DNA from: UMGS1766 sp963660915
GTDB lineage: Bacteria; Bacillota; Clostridia; Oscillospirales; Oscillospiraceae
NCBI GenBank assembly: GCA_963660915.1
Contig: CAVLAO010000052.1
Span: forward strand, 1-11,803
Length of the DNA: 11,803 nt
Direction: 5' to 3'
Shown here in pieces: positions 6,652 through 11,803 of the stretch (positions within the stretch are counted from its first letter, which is position 1; every line of letters begins with the position of its first letter). Under the pieces are notes generated by a model, which was given only the letters and a program-made list of their open reading frames with translations, was not told the DNA's origin and ran no database searches. The position numbers and the translations under genes are program-made.

Positions 6652-7968
6652 TTAATACAGGCAAATTGCCATGATTAATGCGACAATTGTATAGATGGAG
6701 GGGATCAGAATCTGTACTACGCAGATATTCTTGTATACCTCTCTGTGGGTAAGACCCATAACCTGCATGGTAACGTTGAGGGAACCGTTGTGCGGCATCG
6801 AGTCGAAGGTCGTTGAAGTTGCAAGGGTAAGACGATGCAGTGCGTTTGGATCCACGCCCATACCGAGGAATGTCTGTCCCAAAGTTGCAGCAAAGGTAGA
6901 TACACCTCCGATTGCATCCGCGCAAAGTGCGCAAATAGCGGCAACGGCAATAACAACAGTAACATACGGATTGGCATTGATTGACAAAAGCTTATCAACC
7001 ATAGCGCTGTATGCGGATGTACTGGTCACAACACCTGCAAAACCAACGATAATTGCTGTATTTGCCAAAGGCACCATAGCATTCATCATACCCTTAGTCA
7101 CAGGATCAAACTTACCTTTCTCATGAATCCGATTCCAGTTGGTCAAATAGAGGAATGCCGTACCTACTAACAAGGCCAGAATAACCGCCTGAGTTGAGCG
7201 CCATTTTAGACCAAGCTGCAGAATCATAGTCAGCACGAACACAATGAAGATCGGCAGAACTGCCATAAAGAACTTGGGCATGTCATCATCGCTTCGAGCC
7301 GCAGTCGGAATTTCCGTGGGAGACGGAGTATATCCAATACCATTTTTCCGATAGGTACGGATCATAAACTCAATGTAAATCACAACCAGAACAAGACCAA
7401 TAACAAAGCAGGTTATACCCATGCCAGCACCGGCATACAATGTGGTTCCGTATGAATTACTGGCAATAACGTTGGCAGTATTCGTTGCACCCGGAATCAA
7501 ATAACCAACCAATGAATATGTTCCTGCCATAATTACAGCACCAATCTGACGAGGCAGATCAGCGGCCTTCAACACAGAGAATGCAAGCGGAGCGATGATG
7601 AACGGAAAAGCTGATACACCACCCAAAGCCAGCAGCATAACAGCGCCCATGATAGCATAAGGGGCAAAGCGAGCGCCAAACCGGTTAATAAGGTACTTAC
7701 CGATGATTTCACTTGCTCCGGTTGCGGTCATTGCCGCAGCAAACATACCGCCAAAGACGAACGGAAGGAACATACCAGCTACATAATTGCCAGTTGATGT
7801 CATAAAGGGTCCTAACAGAGTTGCGAATAACCCATCCTCTGTCGTTGCTGCCACAATAGCCGCGCAGAGAATAGAACACGGGATAACACCGATACCTTTG
7901 TAGCAGAGGATGAAGAAGAGGATCAGCGCCACAAAGATTGCAATTGCGGAAATGACTACGCTTGACAT
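6652..7968 (-). CDS. GntP-family carboxylate/gluconate permease
   Basis: A 438-residue, strongly hydrophobic inner-membrane protein with about eleven to twelve predicted membrane helices and few soluble loops; the longest is near 207-232 (IRTYRKNGIGYTPSP and following). Length and features fit the GntP family of proton-coupled uptake permeases, whose members carry gluconate or other hydroxy acids. Family-like motifs include GGVSAFPFIIAPLAFSVLK, GYLIPGATNTANVIASN and DSMPHNG (389-395) followed by a hydrophobic C-terminal helix. AAGGTGAG before the ATG is a reasonable ribosome binding site. It is the last gene of the minus-strand operon, 46 bases after the flavoenzyme gene, so its substrate is probably the compound handled by the two upstream enzymes, likely an organic acid. 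The specific substrate cannot be told. Related carboxylate transporter families are the main alternative. Confidence 0.85.
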   Translation of the reverse strand: MSSVVISAIAIFVALILFFILCYKGIGVIPCSILCAAIVAATTEDGLFATLLGPFMTSTGNYVAGMFLPFVFGGMFAAAMTATGASEIIGKYLINRFGARFAPYAIMGAVMLLALGGVSAFPFIIAPLAFSVLKAADLPRQIGAVIMAGTYSLVGYLIPGATNTANVIASNSYGTTLYAGAGMGITCFVIGLVLVVIYIEFMIRTYRKNGIGYTPSPTEIPTAARSDDDMPKFFMAVLPIFIVFVLTMILQLGLKWRSTQAVILALLVGTAFLYLTNWNRIHEKGKFDPVTKGMMNAMVPLANTAIIVGFAGVVTSTSAYSAMVDKLLSINANPYVTVVIAVAAICALCADAIGGVSTFAATLGQTFLGMGVDPNALHRLTLATSTTFDSMPHNGSLNVTMQVMGLTHREVYKNICVVQILIPSIYTIVALIMAICLY

Positions 7969-8014
7969 AGTTTCTCACCTTTTCTCTTTCATTTGTTTCG
8001 ATAATACTTAAATG

Positions 8015-9976
8015 TTAAATGTTGTTGCCCACGGCGTAGGCAGCCCGCATTGCGGTCTGCACACAGCCAACCTGATTGCAATCACCGATCACGTGCGTCC
8101 GAACAGTTCCATCCATAAAGGACATTGCCTCATCATGTTTGGACTTCATTCCTGCTGCCAGCACCACACTTTGAGCCGAAATATGCTGCTCGATTCCATC
8201 TGCATTCAGGTAGGTCACCCCGTCCTCAGTAATGCACGTAACCTTCGCATTCAGCTCATAGGAAAAGCCGGGTTGATGATTGAATGCCTTTTCAAAAATG
8301 GAGCGGAAATGAACCGGTACACTCTCCGGACTCAAAATCGGTCCCATTTCCAACAGCTTCACTTCATGACCATGCTTTGCAAGATGGAGACCCATTTCTA
8401 CGCCAATCTCACCGCCACCGACAACAACTACCTTATGGCTCATATTCACCTCCTCTTTTACTGTTTCGATAGCTGGGATGACGTTCGATCCATGAATACC
8501 GGGAATATTCGGATAGGCAGGCTCGGCCCCGATTGCAACAATTACTTCGTTAAAATTTTCCTTTTTCAATAATTCCGGAGTTGCAACCGTATTCAATTTT
8601 ACTGTGATATTCGACTTTGCAATCTGGCCGGCCATATAGTCAGCAAACTTCACCAGTGTCCATTTTATATCCACGCCGCGAGTTGTATTGATTAAGCCAC
8701 CCAGACAACCGGTTTTCTCATAAAGGGTTACATCGTGTCCCCGACGAGATGCCAGCAATGCGGCCTCCATACCTGCAGGACCACCGCCGACAACGGCTAA
8801 TTTCTTCTTGCGTTCCGGTGCCCGTACCAAGCGTTCTACCTTGTGTTCCAATCCCCACTCGGGATTTACAGAACACACCGTGTTCCAATTTCCAGGCCCG
8901 GCCACATGACATTTATTGCATCGCAAGCAGGGTACAACATCCTCATTTCGCCCTTCATATGCCTTGTTGCCCCATTGGGGGTCCGCAATGTATGCACGTG
9001 CCGCACCAATAAAATCCGCTTGTCCGCTCTCGATGATTTCTTCGCAGTGATCAAGATCCTGGCAACCGCCAACAATATCAACATAAACATCGTTGATTCC
9101 GGCCTCTCTAAGTCCGCTTCTGATTTTTGCGGCTGCGTCCAGATTCGGAATCTCACGTAAATCCAGATACGTCGGCTGCGATGGGTCGATGGAACCTCCG
9201 CGAATCTGTAGAATATCCACTTTTCTGGAGCAAAGCTTTGCCAATTCAATTTGACCTTCGACGGTTGCTCCGCCTTCAAACAGATCATCTTCCCGTCCGG
9301 AAATCGATATCTCTACTAAGAACTTCTTCCCGCAGGCTTTTTTGATCGCCTCGCAAATCATAAGCGGAAAACGGGCTCGATTTTCAACGGACCCCCCGAA
9401 TTCATCGGTTCGCTTATTCGAAAGCGGCGAAAGGAAACGCCCGGGGAACATAAGCCGATAAGCCATGTGCATAAAGCACCCGTCAAATCCTAAGCTTTGC
9501 GCTAGTTTTGCTTCTTCTGCATATTTCTCTACCATTTTGTAGAGCAATTCCTTTGGCGCTGCTTTTCCTATTTCTGCTTTTGATCCATCGCCCGCGACAA
9601 ATTCACTCAGCACACCATCCGACGCATCATACCCTTTGACAATATTCATATCCGGAAGAACCAGATAAAATGCCTTTGCACCATAGTAATGCACCATATC
9701 TGCACATTGGGCAAACATATGCTGATGCTGACCCACTGTAATATCCAATGTCAAGGAATGTGGATCGTTTGTCTTTACCGGATTATTCCCCTTAACCGTG
9801 ACAACAGCTGCACCGGCTTTTGCTTTGTTAGCATAATGACTGATGAGCGCCTCAGTAGGCCATTTTTCCGTAGCCTGAATAAAATGAGGGTTGGATGCAG
9901 TACAAATCAAACGGTTGCGAAGCATTACGCCATTAATTTCAATGGGCGAAAGCAAATGATTATATTTTAGAGACAT
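8015..9976 (-). CDS. NADH:flavin oxidoreductase, 2,4-dienoyl-CoA/2-enoate reductase type, iron-sulfur
   Basis: A 653-residue three-part flavoenzyme of the usual length for the dienoyl-CoA reductase, enoate reductase and BaiCD group, which reduces C=C bonds next to a carbonyl with NAD(P)H. Residues 1 to about 345 form the FMN TIM barrel, with the family signature FLSPLSNKRTDEFGGSVENR (181-200). A [4Fe-4S] motif follows: C350-x2-C353-x2-C356-x11-C368. Then come two dinucleotide folds, VVGGGPAG (about 394-401) for FAD and VVVGGGEIG (about 515-523) for NAD(P)H, with a terminal GDC motif near 630. The loop before the signature reads CFMHMAYRLMFPGR (167-180), which differs from the usual H-x-A-N-G-Y. 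AAGGAG precedes the ATG by about 9 bases. The gene starts 20 bases after the UGSC-like gene. The substrate is unknown, and trimethylamine dehydrogenase-like chemistry is a less likely alternative. Confidence 0.88.
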   Translation of the reverse strand: MSLKYNHLLSPIEINGVMLRNRLICTASNPHFIQATEKWPTEALISHYANKAKAGAAVVTVKGNNPVKTNDPHSLTLDITVGQHQHMFAQCADMVHYYGAKAFYLVLPDMNIVKGYDASDGVLSEFVAGDGSKAEIGKAAPKELLYKMVEKYAEEAKLAQSLGFDGCFMHMAYRLMFPGRFLSPLSNKRTDEFGGSVENRARFPLMICEAIKKACGKKFLVEISISGREDDLFEGGATVEGQIELAKLCSRKVDILQIRGGSIDPSQPTYLDLREIPNLDAAAKIRSGLREAGINDVYVDIVGGCQDLDHCEEIIESGQADFIGAARAYIADPQWGNKAYEGRNEDVVPCLRCNKCHVAGPGNWNTVCSVNPEWGLEHKVERLVRAPERKKKLAVVGGGPAGMEAALLASRRGHDVTLYEKTGCLGGLINTTRGVDIKWTLVKFADYMAGQIAKSNITVKLNTVATPELLKKENFNEVIVAIGAEPAYPNIPGIHGSNVIPAIETVKEEVNMSHKVVVVGGGEIGVEMGLHLAKHGHEVKLLEMGPILSPESVPVHFRSIFEKAFNHQPGFSYELNAKVTCITEDGVTYLNADGIEQHISAQSVVLAAGMKSKHDEAMSFMDGTVRTHVIGDCNQVGCVQTAMRAAYAVGNNI

Positions 9977-9996
9977 TATTGATTACTCCTTATCGA

Positions 9997-11685
9997 TCAA
10001 TAATCTAAATAAGCCGGTCTATCTCCTGGATACTTTCGGCACAAAGCCTCCCAGTCTTTGGGCAGTTCTGCTTTCTTGCAAATCGGGCCGCCGTGGTCTC
10101 CGCCGCCAAGATAGCACATTCCCCAGTCCCGACCGGCTACCATAACGAACATGTGCTCTGTATTCCAAAACAGAGGTGCAGAATGAACCAAACCCGGAGC
10201 AGGAAATACCAGACCCTTTCGCGGATGGTTGTTGCCAATCGCTGCTCGAGGAATTTCGCTGGATGGACGCCGATTGTATTCTTTTACATAATTTAGAATA
10301 TCCTGCTTGCTCCATCCCGCCGATGCAAACTGCTGTGCAGTTTCCGGCGGCAATGTAATCATCGCACCTACATCAAACCCACCATGCCACAACGCACAAA
10401 GCCGTTCCATAGTAGAACTGATATTAAATGTCGGCAATTGATGATGCTCGCTCGGCCAGAATAATGTCACAGCATTTTCTCCATCCTCCAGCCCTAAATC
10501 CGCGGGCAATGACTCCCATCCATCGGGCAAATTTTCCTCATCCTCAGCAATGCATAGGCCAAAACGACAATCACTGCCCGGTCCGCTCATATCTTCAATC
10601 TGGCTGCGTACACCGGAAATATTCATAATCATATAGGCCATTGCACGAGCAATGCAGGCTTGCGGTTTCGTGTAGGCAGAGAGGAAATTGCGTCCGGCAT
10701 TGATTCCAATCGCATTGCGAATCGGCCCGCTAATCACAATCGCAGGCAGCCAACCGGCATTGGAACATGTCCACCCTTCCAGCTTAATTACGTCATGATC
10801 GCCCATTCCCTCAGCAATTGCAATTAAGATTGGCATCATCGTTGGTGTGCAACCGGCCATAACACCATTGATTGCAATTTTTTCCACGGTTGCCTTTCCG
10901 TTCATAGGCGCTAACGTGGTCACCACATAATCACGCGGCAAGTCTGTACCTCGGCACATTTCCGCCACTGCATCTTCTGTAGGAGGTACAATCGGGGTTC
11001 CGTTTGTCCATCCGTTCAAATAAAAGATGTTATTTAATTCATCCAGCGTTCCGGTGAAGGTTTTAGAAGCATAATCCTCTATCGGAATCGGATGCAGCTC
11101 CTCCTCCGTTAACGGCGATGTCAACGCACTTATCATCTGGGGCAACATCGCTGAAATTGCGCCGCGATAAACCTGAATTGTCCACTCATTGCAATCTACG
11201 CCATTTGGAACAAAACCTGGTCCATCATATGTGACAATGCGCAGGCCTGGATAACTGCGTGCGGCTGCTCCCTTTTGCGCGGAACTTTTGTATTGATATT
11301 TACTCAGCAAGCATGCGGGTTTTCCCAGGCGTTCAATCTGCGCAAAAATATAACCCATATAGAGTGCGCAGGAACCCATATCTGCACCGACACCAATAAC
11401 GCAATCAACATCACTCAGCCATCTTTTAAAAGATGGAAAATTCTCAGGATCCTGATAAATTTCCTGGGTATCAACAATGTAGGTGAAGTGTGAAAACTTT
11501 GCGGTTGGAATCTGTTCCGCTAACTGGCGCTCTACTTCCTGCATAAAAAAGGGGTGATACTCCTTGAATGATGCATACAACCCGATGGTTTTCCCTTCCA
11601 ATGAATCCAATCTTGGAGTAATGGGTCGTTTATCCAAATGATCGGTCGCGGCCCATGGAGATAACACGGTATATTTTTCTGCCAC
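9997..11685 (-). CDS. UGSC (seleno)protein family-like two-domain protein of unknown function
   Basis: A protein of about 562 residues. The first part (about 20-190) follows the pattern of the UGSC family, named for a Sec-Gly-Ser-Cys motif: LDSLEGKTIGLY, then DCVIGVGADMGSC, then ERLGKPACLL. Here the motif is Met103-Gly-Ser-Cys106, coded ATG, so neither Sec nor Cys is present at the first position. The second part (about 210-450) resembles a domain that often accompanies this family: LNGWTNGTPIVPPTED, TVEKIAINGVMAGC (266-279), ISGPIRNAIGINAGRNF and FGLCIAEDEEN. I know of no proven reaction for either part. I chose GTG at 11685 because GGAGG (11694-11698) lies 8 bases before it; ATG at 11700 and TTG at 11772 are in frame but lack a ribosome binding site. 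It is the first gene of the minus-strand operon. No signal peptide or membrane helix is seen. Confidence 0.75.
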   Translation of the reverse strand: MAEKYTVLSPWAATDHLDKRPITPRLDSLEGKTIGLYASFKEYHPFFMQEVERQLAEQIPTAKFSHFTYIVDTQEIYQDPENFPSFKRWLSDVDCVIGVGADMGSCALYMGYIFAQIERLGKPACLLSKYQYKSSAQKGAAARSYPGLRIVTYDGPGFVPNGVDCNEWTIQVYRGAISAMLPQMISALTSPLTEEELHPIPIEDYASKTFTGTLDELNNIFYLNGWTNGTPIVPPTEDAVAEMCRGTDLPRDYVVTTLAPMNGKATVEKIAINGVMAGCTPTMMPILIAIAEGMGDHDVIKLEGWTCSNAGWLPAIVISGPIRNAIGINAGRNFLSAYTKPQACIARAMAYMIMNISGVRSQIEDMSGPGSDCRFGLCIAEDEENLPDGWESLPADLGLEDGENAVTLFWPSEHHQLPTFNISSTMERLCALWHGGFDVGAMITLPPETAQQFASAGWSKQDILNYVKEYNRRPSSEIPRAAIGNNHPRKGLVFPAPGLVHSAPLFWNTEHMFVMVAGRDWGMCYLGGGDHGGPICKKAELPKDWEALCRKYPGDRPAYLDY

Positions 11686-11693
11686 AATCAATT

Positions 11694-11698
11694 CCTCC
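11694..11698 (-). promoter_or_regulatory. Ribosome binding site deciding a GTG start
   Basis: On the minus strand GGAGG is followed by 8 bases and then GTG (11685-11683). Both upstream in-frame candidates, ATG at 11700 and TTG at 11772, have no comparable purine-rich site, and the ATG overlaps this very element. The GTG start also places the protein start close to the first conserved segment. Confidence 0.6.
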
Positions 11699-11741
11699 AT
11701 TCTTTGTATTCTGTTCGCACCGCATTGCCTTGTGTACGTGT

Positions 11742-11772
11742 ATTGTATCTGTTCCGGTTGATTTTCGTCCAA
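11742..11772 (-). promoter_or_regulatory. Weak candidate promoter of the minus-strand operon
   Basis: On the minus strand a TACAAT -10 box (11747-11742) is preceded by TTGGAC (11772-11767) at 19 bases, longer than ideal. It is the best candidate in the 118 bases upstream of the GTG start, but the true promoter may lie beyond the window edge. Confidence 0.3.
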
Positions 11773-11803
11773 TGCACGGAAGCGCTAATATCAATAGCTA
11801 AAA

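Noticed and set aside
8012..8572. Plus-strand open frame of 186 codons
   Set aside because: It lies opposite the well-supported flavoenzyme gene and its translation shows no family features.
9997..11685. In-frame TGA selenocysteine codon in the UGSC-like gene
   Set aside because: The motif's first position is ATG (Met), and the frame contains no internal TGA, so this is not a selenoprotein.
11686..11772. TTG at 11772 or ATG at 11700 as the start of the UGSC-like gene
   Set aside because: Neither has a ribosome binding site, and GGAGG at 11694-11698 points to the GTG at 11685. The ATG remains possible.
1..11803. CRISPR arrays, tRNA or rRNA genes, insertion sequences
   Set aside because: No regularly spaced long repeats, cloverleaf pattern, rRNA segments or transposase coding were seen.

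Overview
The window looks like chromosomal DNA of an anaerobic, low-to-moderate-GC Firmicute, most likely class Clostridia. This is an inference from four things: the Gram-positive style fru operon with a DeoR-type FruR, an HPr carrying both His15 and Ser46, strong GGAGG-type ribosome binding sites, and an enoate-reductase-type flavoenzyme. I cannot name a genus or species.

Layout. (1) Bases 1-450 hold the 3' end of a succinate dehydrogenase/fumarate reductase iron-sulfur subunit, followed by a hairpin terminator. (2) Bases 645-779 form a compact control region: two small inverted repeats, then four TGATT direct repeats with an exact 10-base period, overlapping a near-consensus sigma-A promoter. 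(3) Bases 826-6467 hold a plus-strand operon fruR-fruK-fruA-ptsH-ptsI, ending in a long-stem terminator. It encodes a complete sugar phosphotransferase route: EI takes phosphate from PEP, HPr passes it to the EIIABC permease, the sugar enters as a 1-phosphate, and FruK makes the bisphosphate. FruR is the likely repressor. (4) Bases 6581-11685 hold a convergent minus-strand operon. Read in its own direction it encodes a two-domain protein related to the UGSC (seleno)protein family, an Old Yellow Enzyme/2,4-dienoyl-CoA reductase type iron-sulfur flavoprotein, and a GntP-family carboxylate permease. It ends at a GAAA-loop terminator facing the fru operon terminator.

The fru operon is a known type of system, although the inclusion of ptsH and ptsI is notable. 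The minus-strand operon is the part that may be undescribed. It looks like an uptake and conversion module for an unknown organic acid. Its first protein belongs to a family with no known function and has Met where the family usually has selenocysteine or cysteine. Its flavoenzyme appears to have an altered active-site loop. The substrate cannot be read from the sequence.
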